A DNA stretch of 64,000 nucleotides from Rhododendron vialii (GCF_030253575.1 NC_080561.1:10264501-10328500), one strand, 5' to 3'. Positions 1-11,570 are shown, numbered from the stretch's first letter. Notes: generated from the sequence alone by a model not told the origin. A program made the numbers and translations.

Positions 1-680
1 ATCCAACAAAATTTTAAGTGTGACTAAGGCCTTGTTTGGCCAAACAGTTCTGCTACATTATTGGCTTATTGAAGTGCAATAAGCCTTCACGTTTGGGCTT
101 GAAAATTCTACTGAGGTTCTTATTTTTTAAGTATTTATTCTCTGTTTTACAAGACATATTATTCTCTCATAATACATTAACTTTTAATTTAAAAAATAAG
201 TACTTATTTTAGTTAGTGGAACACATCGTCACCCAACTAATTTTTTTTTCTTTTCTTTTCTTTCTTCCCCTAGCCAAATCACCACATGCCAACAAGCCGA
301 TAATCCAAAAAGAACAAATTAGGATACAATAGATTTTTGGAAATTGGTTTGACCACTCCACTTTTTATTACTGACACTCCTTAATTTTTTTTTATCTTTT
401 TTCTATTTGAAATTATAATAATACCCTCTAAAATGGATGAACAGTAATAAAATAAAAATTTTCACATAAAATAAAGATAAAAAATAAAATGCTATTGGCT
501 AAAAAGGCAGAGTGTAAAAATCACTTTCTTAGATTTTTTTAGCCAAACCAATCCCAAGTCTAAGGAGAAATGCCGACAAAGACTCGCCAATTAGCTTGAC
601 CAGAATACTTCCCAGCTATACTTCTGCCTAGCCACCCACCCCATCCATAGTCAAACCTACATTTCGCTTTGTTCGTAAAC
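1..680. other. AT-rich upstream region with MITE-like debris
   Basis: No gene is seen. Bases about 25-220 resemble the segment at 29283-29412 (shared wording around 'aaaaataagtacttattttag' and a GGCC-type end), which suggests remnants of one short element family. Bases about 350-535 are AT-rich, with an ACACTCC-like left side and a GAGTGT-like right side, and resemble the element-like stretches near 15.7 kb and 29.1 kb. Boundaries are uncertain. Confidence 0.35.
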
Positions 681-684
681 CACT

Positions 685-688
<4 letters not shown>

Positions 689-722
<34 letters not shown>
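689..722. repeat. CT microsatellite in the CXE1 leader
   Basis: An uninterrupted (CT)n tract ends four bases before the CXE1 start codon context (caacaATGG). CT-rich leaders also precede CXE2, CXE3 and CXE4, so this may be an inherited pyrimidine-rich 5' UTR that later expanded as a microsatellite. Confidence 0.85.
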
Positions 723-725
<3 letters not shown>

Positions 726-726
726 A

Positions 727-2370
727 ATGGACTCCACCGCAACTGAAATCACTCACGACTTCCCCCCCTTCTTCCAGGTACACAAAGACGGCACCATCGA
801 CCGTTTCGGCCGCAAACCCGAATTCGCCCCGCCCTCCGACGATCCTCAATCCCCGGTCCGATCCAAAGACGTCCTTATCTCCCCCGTAACCGGCGTCTCC
901 GCACGTCTCTACCTCCCCACCACCACCACCTCCCCCCTCCCCTCCCCACCCCAAAAGAAACTCCCCCTCCTCGTCTACGTCCACGGCGGCGGGTTCTGCC
1001 TCGGCTCCGCCTCCACGCCCAAGTTCCACCACTTCGTCACCTCCCTCGCCGCCGAAGCCAATATCGCCGCCGTCTCCGTCGACTACCGCCTCCCCCCGGA
1101 GCACCTCCTCCCCATCGCGTACGACGACGCGTGGGATGTTTTCAGGCAAGGACGGCTCTACTATTGTTTTAGGGTTCAAGCGAACCCGGATTTAAAAAAT
1201 ACACTAAAGATTTCTTTTTTCTTTTTTCTTTTTCTTTTTTTTTTAAGATAGAACTTGATTTTTCGTTTGCAGCATTGAAGTCAAAGTAAATAAAAATTTA
1301 TTAAATCTGTGAGTAAGTAAATAATGTAGCACTATTGGTACCGACGAGTCGGTACCGAAATCGTAGGGACGGCCGCGTCGAGCCGTTTTCGACCACCAGA
1401 TGGTCGATCTAAGCTATCCTAAAATTCTAAAAAAAAAAACGAGGGGGCTCGCTGAGGAAATCAACGGCATCTGAGGTGTGTAGGGTGCTTGATCCAAGCA
1501 CCTCTTCTTTGTGTATAATGCGTATATACATATATACAAGAAAAATAGGTGTTCGGATCATGCACCCTATACGCCTCGGATGCCGTTGATTCCCGCGCAC
1601 AGCCCCCTCGTTTTTTTTATAGAATTTTTGGACGGTTCGGATTGGCCGTCCGGTGGCCGGAGACGACCTGGCGCAACCATCCCTATGATTTCGGTACCGA
1701 CCCCGTCGGTACCAATATCATTTTCGGTAAATAATATAGCTCAATAAAATAAGATAAATAAGACCCGATTAATTTTTCAATCAGAATAAATATTTATACG
1801 AGGTTTTGTGTATATATACATTTTTGTCAAACTGAAATAGTGGAGCGGGCTGTTCATATTTTCAGGTGGGTTTTCTCTCACGAGTCTGGGTCCGGACCCG
1901 ATCCGTGGATCAACGACCATGTGGATTTCACCCGCGTTTTCTTGGGCGGAGAGAGCGCGGGAGCCAACATAGCGAACAACGTGGCAATCCGGGCCGGGCC
2001 GGGCAGGTTGAAGGTTAAGGGGCTGGTTTTGATTCACCCGTTTTTCGGTGGAAAAGAGGAGGATAAGATGTACAAGTTCATGTGCCCGTCGAGTAGCGGG
2101 TTGGGCGACGACCCGAGGCTGAACCCGTCTGCCGACCCGGGGTTGCCGGGTATGATTTGTGAGAGGGTGCTGGTTTGCATTGCGGAGAAGGATTTCTTGA
2201 GGGAGAGAGGGTGGGGGTATTATGAGGCGTTGGGGAAAAGCGGGTGGGTCGGAGAGAGAGAGATTGTGGAGTCCGAAGGAGAGGGTCATGGGTTTCATTT
2301 ATTTGACCCGGATTGTGAGAAGGCTGCGGTTCTGCTGAAACGGGTTGCTTCTTTCTTGAATCGGGTCTAG
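727..2370 (+). CDS. Carboxylesterase CXE1 (two exons, 727-1145 and 1866-2370)
   Basis: Class-I plant carboxylesterase of the alpha/beta-hydrolase fold, expected to hydrolyse small acyl esters in the cytosol; the substrate cannot be read from sequence. Joining 727-1145 to 1866-2370 gives 307 residues, matching the 301-310 of its four paralogues here. Visible motifs: oxyanion-hole HGGG at residues 86-89, nucleophile Ser170 in GESAG, acid Asp249 in IAEKDF, and His281 in GEGHGF. The 720-bp gap is bounded as a GC-AG intron (CAG|GCAAGG ... TTTCAG|GTGG), while the other copies are uninterrupted there. The codons are GC-rich. A serine nucleophile argues against 2-hydroxyisoflavanone dehydratase, which carries threonine. 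A foldback element begins about 50 bp after the stop. If the gap is not spliced the gene is a pseudogene. Confidence 0.8.
1139..1866. mobile_element. hAT-like insertion in CXE1, apparently serving as an intron
   Basis: The 8-mer TTTTCAGG occurs at 1139-1146 and again at 1859-1866, flanking a 712-bp segment (1147-1858) absent from the four paralogues. An 8-bp target duplication is the hAT signature. The ends are imperfect inverted repeats: GGCTCTACTATT on the left against CGCTCCACTATT read from the right end on the other strand. The target duplication itself supplies AG|G at both edges, so removal as a GC-AG intron (1146-1865) restores the original codons. No transposase is encoded. A second foldback element is nested inside. 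Confidence 0.65.
1331..1726. mobile_element. Foldback MITE copy A, nested in the CXE1 intron
   Basis: A self-complementary element with outer arms built on GGTACCGAC...GTCGGTACC and inner arms containing GGCCGTCC and the matched stretch around 'cggcatctgaggtg'/'cgcctcggatgccg'. The flanking direct repeat GTAAATAATRTAGC (1317-1330 and 1727-1740) may be a target duplication. The same core occurs at 2.4, 24.2, 26.9 and 60.0 kb. Confidence 0.65.
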
Positions 2371-2418
2371 TTTGTATTTTCTTTTTTAAATAAGAGTGGT
2401 GCTATTTGCACCGATGGT

Positions 2419-2672
2419 ATACCGACGGCCGCGCGCGGCCGTCTCCGGCCACCGGACGGCCGATCCGAGCCGTCCAAAAAAATTTAAAAATAAAACCGAG
2501 GGGCCCTATATACACATATACACGAAAAATAGGGTGTTTAGATCAAACACCCTACACACATCGGATGCCATTGATTCCCGCGTTAGGCCCCTCGGTTTTT
2601 TTTTTTTAATTTTTTGAACTGCTCGGATCGGCCGTCCGGTGGCCGGAGACGGCCGCGCGCGGCCGTGGGTAT
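2419..2672. mobile_element. Foldback MITE copy B, just after CXE1
   Basis: A near-perfect inverted repeat whose arms read ACGGCCGCGCGCGGCCGT, each arm itself palindromic, with a centre containing the 'acaccctacacacatcggatg' type segment. It lies in the likely 3' UTR or terminator region of CXE1. The GC-rich arms would form a very stable hairpin in RNA. Confidence 0.75.
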
Positions 2673-3204
2673 GATTTCCCTACATTGATTTTCGTTTAAA
2701 TAAATATCTTTTGTTGAAGTGTTTCTGTTTGAGGGAAATGGCATGTCTGTCCCCTTGGCATTTCGTATTCTCTATAAATAAAAAATTGTCACAATATGGT
2801 TAAAATATCAATATTGCATAATTTGTTGTTTCGTAAATAGTTAAAAGAACCATGTAAACAAACAATGTTGCATGATACTTCAGAAATGGTAAATAATTTT
2901 TTGTATTTTCAGAAATACTAAATTCTGGTGCTTTTTTTTTTCCGCAACTAGCTTAAAATGTCTGTGTAAGTTTGTCTTAGACACTTAGATTATAAAAAAA
3001 AGGGCAAATTATAGTTACCCCCTCGAACTAACCCTCGCATACACTTACCCCTCTCTAATTTTTATTTTTGGCACTTAACTCCCTCAAACTAACTGAAATT
3101 CAAACGGTCATAACTTCAAACGGTCATAACTTCTTCGTCCAAAATCGAAAATATGCAAATTATATCGATTTCGAGATCTTGAAATCAGCTTTCTAATGAC
3201 ACCA
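2673..3204. other. AT-rich intergenic stretch
   Basis: No gene is seen. It contains the direct duplication AAACGGTCATAACTTC at about 3102-3133, just before the hairpin that follows. Confidence 0.5.
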
Positions 3205-3318
3205 AAATCACATCACGTTTCAAAGCACACAGAAAGTTATGATCAAAAGAGTAAGGGCTAGTAGACAGAAAGACTTTTTTGATCATAACTTTCTGTGTGC
3301 TTTGATCGTGATGTGATT
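3205..3318. repeat. 45-bp-arm inverted repeat
   Basis: Two arms of about 45 bp (3205-3250 and 3272-3318) are close reverse complements around a short loop. The arms carry AAATCACATCACG and its complement CGTGATGTGATTT. This is probably a small foldback element or an inverted duplication; no flanking target duplication was identified. Confidence 0.7.
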
Positions 3319-3576
3319 TGTTGACCCATTCAAAAGCATCAGTCACGAAACCTATTCGCATAATGTGCGAACAACAACGTGGACTAGTTATTGGACTTGA
3401 CTACGTACGTAAAGTTCTAAAAGTACAGTATGGTCTAACGTCTGGTTTTTGTTTGTGTCATTCGAATAAGAGATTCAGAATTGCTGCACCGAATCGATCG
3501 TCGTACCGGGCCGATTTTGGACTAGCAACGGATGATTCAAGTCATATAATAATTTTAAAACAAAATTGAGTAAGTT

Positions 3577-3855
3577 CGCGAAAAATCAGCCCAATCTAAT
3601 ACTTTTAGGAATTCAGTCCAATCTTCCATTTTTTTTATTTATGAGAAAAGTATTTTTCAAAAGATTCTCCCTACTTTTAATCATTTCTCTCTCTATCTCT
3701 CTTCACTTACTATCCTTACTACTTTTTCAAAAAAAATTTCAAAAAGTGTTCCAAACACAATATTAGATTTCAGGATCCGGTAAGCTCAATGAAAAATGAA
3801 AAGATTGGATTAAGAACCTACACATATCGTATTGAGTTGATTTTTCATGGGCTCA
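3577..3855. mobile_element. Degenerate foldback MITE copy F
   Basis: The left arm GCGAAAAATCAGCCCAATCT and the right arm (complement of ATTGAGTTGATTTTTCATG) match the arms of the element at 59995-60290. The copy is more decayed, and its centre holds an unrelated pyrimidine-rich stretch. No target duplication was seen. Confidence 0.5.
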
Positions 3856-3952
3856 CTCAATTTTTTTAAAATTATTGAACGGCTCGGAACATCTGTGCGG
3901 GACTCGGGGTGGTTTCCGCGCAGCAGTCGGTTCTCGATCGGTGCAGCCACTA

Positions 3953-4287
3953 CAGGGCCGGCTTATAGGGGAGGCGAGTGAAGCGACCGCTTCCGATCCC
4001 CGAATTTTGGTCTAAAATTGAGGTCCTGTTGTAATATAACTTACATATTAATATTAAAATGTTTCCAAATAAAAATACAATTGTATCTTCTTCTTTTTCA
4101 AAAAAATTTGCAATCATATCTTTTTACAATTATATTGTCATAATTGTATTATTTTGGTTTGAAATTTTTTTTTTTTTGTTATTTTTGTACTTTTATCATT
4201 TTTTAAAGAAATTTATAAATATGTAAAAGGCTCAGACTCAATATAGAAAATTCACTTCCGGCCTTCAAAATATATGAACCGACCCTG
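3953..4287. mobile_element. hAT-like MITE, 335 bp
   Basis: Ends CAGGGCCGGCTTA and (reverse complement) CAGGGTCGGTTCA form terminal inverted repeats typical of hAT elements. Flanks AGCCACTA and AGCCACCC look like a decayed 8-bp target duplication (6 of 8 identical). The interior is AT-rich and non-coding. Confidence 0.7.
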
Positions 4288-4635
4288 AGCCACCCCATTG
4301 ACGGGTTCTAAGAGAATCATTCCTTCCACATGATTTCTAATCAGTCTTTATTTGAGTTCTTTATTACCCTAATTGTTTTACGATAATGCTACAGGCACAG
4401 CAAAATGGCACACCTCAGCCACATCAGTTGAGGTGGCAGCCCATTAAAAAAAAGAAGAAGAAGAGAGAAATCAAAATCAAAACAAAACCGTGTTTTATCT
4501 TATTCTTCTTCCGCACCCCAAATCGAACGAAGAGAGAGCAAGAGAGAGAGCGGGGCTACCCAAACCAACCCGCCAACACCACCACCACCACCGGCGACCT
4601 TTGCCTCCATCGCCACCACCGGCTATAATTGTGCC

Positions 4636-4961
4636 TAGGGCTGCAAACGATCCGAGCCGCTCGCGAGCGACTCGGAGCTCAGCTCGATAACGGCTCGGCT
4701 CGGCTCGGTTCGAGAGACAAACGAACGAGCTCGAGCTATTCGAAACTCGGCTCGAATTGGCTCGATTATATTATATATATATATTTATATATATTTGTTT
4801 CATAAACGAGCCGAGCTCGAGCTCCGTAAATACATCTCGAGCCGAGCTCGAGCTCGAGTCCTGCAGCTCGTCACGAGCTCGAGCCGAGCTCGGGCCAACT
4901 AAATTTTTGGCGAGCCGAGCTCGAACACTCTAAAACTCGGCTCGGCTCGTTTGCAGCCCTA
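4636..4961. mobile_element. hAT-like MITE (GCTCG-rich family), 326 bp
   Basis: Ends TAGGGCTGCAAACGA and TCGTTTGCAGCCCTA are perfect terminal inverted repeats. They are flanked by a perfect 8-bp target duplication ATTGTGCC (4628-4635 and 4962-4969). The interior consists of alternating GAGCCGAGCTCG motifs around an AT-rich centre. It sits in the left terminal repeat of the MULE, so it is younger than that element. The same family recurs at 20806-22952. Confidence 0.92.
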
Positions 4962-5028
4962 ATTGTGCCACACCACCAACCGACGCAACTACGCACCACC
5001 AACGTCCCTACACATTTGTACACACACA

Positions 5029-5029
<1 letters not shown>

Positions 5030-5073
<44 letters not shown>
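5030..5073. repeat. CT microsatellite in the MULE left repeat
   Basis: (CA)n runs into (CT)n. The inverted counterpart in the right repeat is the (TA)n(GA)n tract at 11571-11649, so the tract is an inherited part of the MULE terminus that expanded differently on the two sides. Confidence 0.8.
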
Positions 5074-5075
<2 letters not shown>

Positions 5076-5848
5076 ATAGCACTAGAACTTGTTCCGATTT
5101 CACTCTGATTAGGGTTAGGGCTTGAGTTGAATTGGGGATGTGAACAGAACTTGTTTCGATTTCAATTTCTATTATTTGTTCATTGCTTTTTTCTGCTCGG
5201 ATTAGGGTTAATGCTGAACAGAAATTGCGATTTCGTTCGTTTATCAACCCATGTCCTAGTTGAATTGTTCAAAGTCTGTAATTGACATAAGCTTTTTTAT
5301 TTTGAATCCAAATTGGCCCTGTAGTATGGGAGTCCTCTTTACTCTTGGCGACTAAAAAAATGGATGTACGAAATACTTTTTCGCATTCCAAGGGTCGAGA
5401 CCTATATGTGGCTGTAGAAGCTAGGGAATTTGCAAGCCCAATGGCAGGAACTTTTGAAGTAGTTTGGGCGGAATCCAATCTACCCCTACAAGATTTGACA
5501 AAGTTTTTTACAATCACTTTCAATTCAATCACTAGATTGTGGAACACTAGAAAGATTTGTAGTTTGAATTTCAAGTTTAGCCTTCAAAAGCCTTATGTAT
5601 GTTCTTTAGTGGTATTGAATACATTTGCACTGCTCAGAAATTTCTATGGCCACATGCTTATGTTTGGATGCCGTAAAAAAACGGACAAAAAAATGCGATT
5701 GATTGTTATAGTCTGTAATGCTTGGTTACTATGGATTTTAATGTGTTTTTTACTTTGTTCATTTTAATGTTTTCATAAATCATACGTTCATTTTAATGGA
5801 GTCTAACATATTTGCTTATATGTTACTTTTTATTTTTACCAATAGGTG

Positions 5849-8767
5849 ATGTTTCCTTTGCCATCACCATCGTCTTTGATATTGCCAGAGTCTATTCGGT
5901 CGGCTATGCCTCCTCCGGATGGTGAAATTGATTTTGGAAGGTATTTTCTTCATCCTTTAATATAATTAACATGGTTTTTTGGGCAATAGTTGAACAAGAT
6001 TTAATTAGTTGTAATTTTTTGTTAAATTTTGTAGAGATGTAGAAGAAAAGGAGGAGGAAGTAGGAAGTGGAGACAATGAAGAAGAGGTATTGAGTGGTAC
6101 TAATGAGACAACAGAAAATTGTAAAGACAAAATTGAGGAACCGAAGGTGGGAATGAAATTTGACACATCAAACGAAGCTTATCTTTAGATACGCTAAACA
6201 ACAAGGATTTTTTGTAGCAAAAAGAACATCAAGAAAGGGAAAAGATGGAAACTTGAAAAATCTAACTCTTCAATGCAGTCGTGGTGGAAAGACAAGGTTG
6301 AGAGGAAGCAACCCGGTGAAACCACGGCCACAAACAAAAATTGATTGTCCGGCTCGCCTTATTTTTGCTTCAAACCCGGATGGAAAGTGGAGGTTAAATT
6401 TAGTTGTCTTGGAGCACAATAACGATCAAAGCCTGGGAAAGTGTAGGTTCTTCAAGAGCAATAGGGTAATTGATGAACATGTGAAAAGAAAGCTCATGTT
6501 AAATGATATAGCCGGGATTAAATTGCCCCATATTTATGCCTCACTTCAAATTAAGGCGGGAGGGCCTGATAAGCTTCCATATAGTCAGAAGGATAACCAG
6601 AATTATGTAGACAAACAATGACGTTTAAAACTTATGGAAGGAGATGCTGAAGCGATGCATAGTTATTTCATGAGAATGAAAGTTGACAATTCTGACTTCT
6701 TTTATGCCATGGATTTGGATGACAAGGGTTGACTAAGGAATGTATTCTAGGCTGATGCAAGGAGTAGGGCAACTTGTAGTTTGGTGATATTGTGACATTT
6801 GACACAACTTACTTAGTAAATAGGTATGACATGCTTTTTTCTCCATTTGTTGGCGTGAATCATCATGGTCAGTCGCTTTTATTGGGACGCGGGCTCATCT
6901 CTCATGAAGACACATAGTCATTTTCGTGGTCATTTAAGACTTGGAAGACATGCATGTGGGGTTGTATTCCGAAAGCAATAATTACCGACCAGTGTTTGGG
7001 CATGAAGAATGCTATACAAAAAGTATTCCCTGACACCCGACATCGATTGTGCATATGGCATATTATGAAAAAGCTGCCAGAAAAGTTATGTAAGTACAAC
7101 GCCTATGAACAAATTAGTTCATGTATGCGCAAGGCAGTATGGAATTCATTGACAATAAAATAATTTGAGGATGCTTGGGATGGGTTCATCAAAAAGTACG
7201 AGCTTCAAAATAACACATGATTACAGGGGTTATATCTGGAGAAGAAACTGTGGGTTCTTGCTTATGTGAATGACTGTTTTTGGGCTTGAATGTCATCCAC
7301 ACAAAGAAGCGAGGGTATGAATACATATTTTGATGGTTACATTCATTCAAAGACGACCTTGAAACAATTTGTAGAGCAATATGAAAATGCATTGGCGAAT
7401 AAGGTGGAGAGTGAAAATGAAGAAGATGGGAAAAGTTAGAGGAGTTTCATCCCGTTAATAACTAAAAGTGGCTTGGAAAGGCAATTTCAAAGTGTGTACA
7501 CGAATGAGAAGGTGAGAGAGTTTTATGAAGAATTTGTCGGGAGACTTGAGTGTTCTTGTAGTAAAAAAAATGAAAGTGTATCTGAATATGAGGTAAAAGA
7601 GTGGATTACATATGGAGAAGAGGAAAAGAGAATTCAAGTGCCATTTATTGTTGATATTAATGCTGAACAAATGAAGCACATTGTAACTGTCGATTGTTTG
7701 AGGAGATGGAACAAACATGTCAAAAGAGTGCACACTAAAATTCGAATCAACTATGATAACTCGTCAACGTCAATTGAAGCACGTCGGTATGACAATATGT
7801 GCAATCTCTTTAATGAGGTTGCCAATTTGGCGGAAGATAGTCAAGAAAAGTATGACAAGGTGATGGCACGGTTACTTGAGCTAAAAAGAGAGTTGATTGA
7901 ATCTTCGAATGTTTGTGGAAGTAATGTGATTTCCGGTATTCCTAATAATTCTTTTTCAATTAGAGATGGAGTTCTACCTTCCAAAGAAAACACGAACATA
8001 CTTGACCCGGTAACTCTTCATCGAAAAAGGAGACCGCCAACCAAAAGGAAGTAAGTGTTCTTGAAAAAATTGGTAAAAAGAAAATAGAAACAAAAAAAAA
8101 GACATTGTCCAAGGGAAAAACCAAGGTATAAGTTAATGTAAAATTTAGAATTTTTTGGTATTGCTAATTTTTGGTTTCCAATAAACTTTTTATTTTTATG
8201 TTTCATGTAAACTTTTTTTCAGGAGGTTAGGACACAAGAGAGTTTGGAACACAACAATTTTTTTCAGGAGGTTGGGACACAAGAGAGTCTGGTAAATGTT
8301 AATGTAAGAATTTTTTTGTATTTCCCGTTAAACTTTTTTCGTTTTTGTTTCATGTTAAACTATTTTTATTGTACAATTTCATGAATCATGTGAAAATTAT
8401 TGTTAATTCTCATTTTTATTGTTGGCCAGAATCAGCCAAGCTACATGGGACAATTAATGTGGCCAAACATGATGCCCCATAATATGCGACCAAATATGGC
8501 ACAAGGCGGAAGCATCTTCCAATTTCTCCAAATTCATGCCCAACCAAAACAAGCTTCAACCAATTTATGTATGTGTTTCCAAGTTCACAAACAAACATGT
8601 CAACCTCATTTAGTAGTCATGATTGGCGAGGGCAATCAAATATTACAAGTAGGCAAGTTTGGCAAGGAGGGCAATCAAGTTTTTTGGAGACTCAAGGGCA
8701 ACGTGTCGGAGGACCACCACCAAGTTTTACGAAAATACTGAATGCACTGGATAATGCTGAAGAATAG
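5849..8767 (+). pseudogene. FRS: FAR1-RELATED SEQUENCE / MULE transposase pseudogene
   Basis: FRS proteins are domesticated or transposon-encoded MURA-type transposases with an N-terminal FAR1 DNA-binding domain. The start is chosen at 5849, after an AG splice acceptor. A first intron is visible at 5941-6034 (GT...AG), followed by an acidic stretch, then the FAR1 domain at about 6130-6480 (RYAKQQGFFVAKRTS, with later IDCPARL). A transposase-like core spans about 6640-7400 (TFDTTYL, FVGVNHHGQS, TDQCLGMKNAI, HRLCIWHIMKKLPEK). A SWIM-like CSC/H region and coiled C-terminal part lie at 7473-8054. A last Met/Pro/Asn-rich segment lies at about 8428-8760. A frameshift near 6180 and several in-frame stops between 6720 and 7440 break the gene. 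It sits inside the MULE and was presumably its transposase. Confidence 0.82.
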
Positions 8768-11440
8768 TTCAGTTCACTTGATTGTGGGTGCTTTTATATT
8801 TGTATCATGTCGCATCTGTGGTGTGTCGTGTCCATTTACTAGCTAGTGCCTAATGGGATCTCAAACTATTTTCTTTGGCTAGACTTGGTATTGGCATGTA
8901 AGAAAAAGCTGTTGGAGTATTTGTTCGTGTCGTGTCGTATCTGTATCATGTCGTGTCGTGTCTTTATCATGTTATAAGATATGGTTGTCTATGTTAAAGG
9001 TTTGAATGAAAATTTGCAACTTGAGTGGCATTTACTTATGATTTGACAATTGTACTTTTTTTATGGAAAGAGATTTCTGTTTCAAGTTGTCCTTTTTTGA
9101 TGACATTCTGCTTTTGTTCATAAAAATATAGCATTTTAGTTCTTGTTGATGGATTATTATTTTTGTGTAATAGAAATAGACGTAGACTTGGTAGAATGTA
9201 AAAACAAATCCCAATTTATGAGAATGTCCAAATGAATCACAAAGGTAGGTTTTGAAAAAAATTTGGCAAAATCTCCCCTATTTTTAGTCCTAGCCCGACG
9301 TCACGCGTCTCAGTCAGTACAGCAAAAACAACAAGAAGAACATCATGCCCGATATTTCTCATTCTAAATCACCATTCACAAGCCATATTCATAGCTAAAA
9401 TCCTTTGCCAACTTATCCATTCATGACAAATATCATTAGAATACATTCTCATGATAAATATCATTCATATCCAAATAAATAAGAGTACATTCTCCTCTAA
9501 TGGTATAAACCTCATTTGCAAACACAAAAAGAGAGAGGCTACATTCCAATATTCAACTTTTCAATTGTAAGACAAATTCGCCTAGGATTTACATCTCCAT
9601 TTTATTTGCTATCAAATCATTCCGCTCTTCTTTGCCACCAAATCATTCGGCATCTTGACTGCTTTGTAGTTGTAGAAACCATATTCTCTTTCCATCTTAT
9701 AGCATTCCATGCTTGCATTCTTCACCCTCTCACGCAATTGAGGCACACCCACCGCCGCCATGCCCACCACTGCCAAATCTTCCCCCTGTTGCTTCTCTCT
9801 CTTGCACTTGAGGCAACTCTTTCACCACCTTTAAACTCATACCACCTGCATTAAAGAAGTTACGGTAAAGAACCAGCAAATGTAGTGTAACTGCCTCAAA
9901 GCACAAAATATGTTCATCTTTTACAGCAGAAGTTTATTCTCATTGCACTTCATCTATTTGTTTGGAAACAGACAACCGGCTGGAATTTTTAGTCGATAAA
10001 CAAATATGGACGCTTTAAAAACTGAGGGACTTCTGAAAGGCTGCAGGAATTACCATCTTGCTAGACATTTGAACGGGATTCTGAATTACGTGCTTCGTAA
10101 TTGGACTAACCAAACCAAACTGAGTTGTATGTCTCAATCACTTTGTAATTGGATTGTTATACAAAAACAACATAACTCTTATCATCTTTGCGTTAGTTTC
10201 AATTATGGACCAAAAATAACTGATTGGGAGAAATATTGAGAAAAGGGACGGCAATTGACATTTTTATTTTAGGCTAGCAATTAACCAGACCCAGTGGTCT
10301 TTGCCATATTTCTGTGATAAGGAACCTAGGCTTGATTATATGTCCTCAAAACCAATCCTGGTTACCCTAAAGAGCAGCTCTCGTCCCTGCCAAAAGAAAA
10401 AAAACCAAAGAACAAAATAAAAAATGAGAAACCGCAAAGCTAGGGCCTGATTATTAGTTTACAGTCATATCTTTAGTTCCATTACCACTATACCATGCAG
10501 AATCATTGATTCCCCAAGAGGTTTTTTTGATATCATAATTCAGCACTTGAAAAGAAGTTTTCAGTAATTTACCAGTTTTTGGTTTTCAAACTGGACCTTG
10601 TATGCTGTATGTCGAACTTCTATCTTTAACATTCCCATTACATTCTTCACCATTCAATACACTTGACAATTACCAAATTTTATGTTTCAATACATGGGCT
10701 TTGACAATTATTCATCACAGGCCAATATATCAACTACCAACCGCAAATGAAGAAAACATATCCCATCTAGGAAAGAGAGAAATAGTATAGGAACCACTAG
10801 TACAGAAAAGTGCTCATGGATCATTTGGAGGACTGATTCAGAGAAGAGGCAAATGTCATTTAAAAAGCTTAAAAAAAAACCCACCAACGTTGAACATTAA
10901 ATTCTAGACAAATAGCTCTGATTATCGTTTTATTTGGTGTTTCCATAATCCATCTACAAATAGCACAATTGATTTCATGCATTTGTTTGCGATTCCATTT
11001 TAGAAAAAATCCCTATTTCCAACATAGAACACAATAGCTCTGGCATAATCATTCATCACTGATTCAACCATAGATTCAAGAACCATTTTCCCGTTTTATT
11101 TTGTCAATTATGGCTAGAGCTTCCTTCACCAACGGAAGATGGAAATTACAGTCATATTGGGGATATACTTGAGCATGGGTTTTGCTTCAACTAGAATAGT
11201 CAACAGAAACATGACTGAAAATTCAAACAACCAATGTTCCATAGTGAAGTCAGGGTGGTTCACATCTTGCATTAAACACAAAATTACCAAAGGGTTGAAG
11301 TCGTTACCACAAAGCTGCCATTTCGCTACCAGGCACTTGCTCATACAAAGTTTCCTACAAAATCCTCAGCTGGTCTCTCTGAAAATCAAAATTGCTTGAA
11401 GTTACAAACAATAATCCCACAAATTACTGCAAATATAAGT
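8768..11440. other. MULE interior without a recognised gene
   Basis: Apart from short GTGTCGTGTC-type repeats at about 8810-8970, no coding region or RNA gene could be recognised. Only short open frames occur, without known motifs. The stretch may include old MULE untranslated sequence or captured host DNA. Confidence 0.5.
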
Positions 11441-11566
11441 ACCTAAGCAAGCAAGGAAGCATAACCCTAATTAGAGTGAAATCCCCAATTTTAGAGTGAA
11501 AGTCTCAATTTCAGTTCAGCCCTAACCTTAACCAGAGTGAAATCGAAAAAAGTTTTAGGGTTGTGG

Positions 11567-11570
<4 letters not shown>

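Noticed and set aside
721..1179. Long minus-strand frame opposite CXE1 exon 1
   Set aside because: A shadow of the GC-rich codons of CXE1; Gly- and Glu-rich with no domain. The same holds for minus-strand frames opposite CXE2-5.
1139..1866. CXE1 as a plain pseudogene disrupted by a transposon
   Set aside because: Not excluded, but both exons are free of stops and frameshifts and the junction restores the frame exactly. I therefore favour a spliced gene and list the test in the findings.
5345..5767. 140-residue open frame upstream of the FRS pseudogene
   Set aside because: No known domain was recognised and it lies where the FRS 5' leader would be. Part of it looks gene-like (KMDVRNTFSHSKGRDLYVAV), but without a search I could not support a call.
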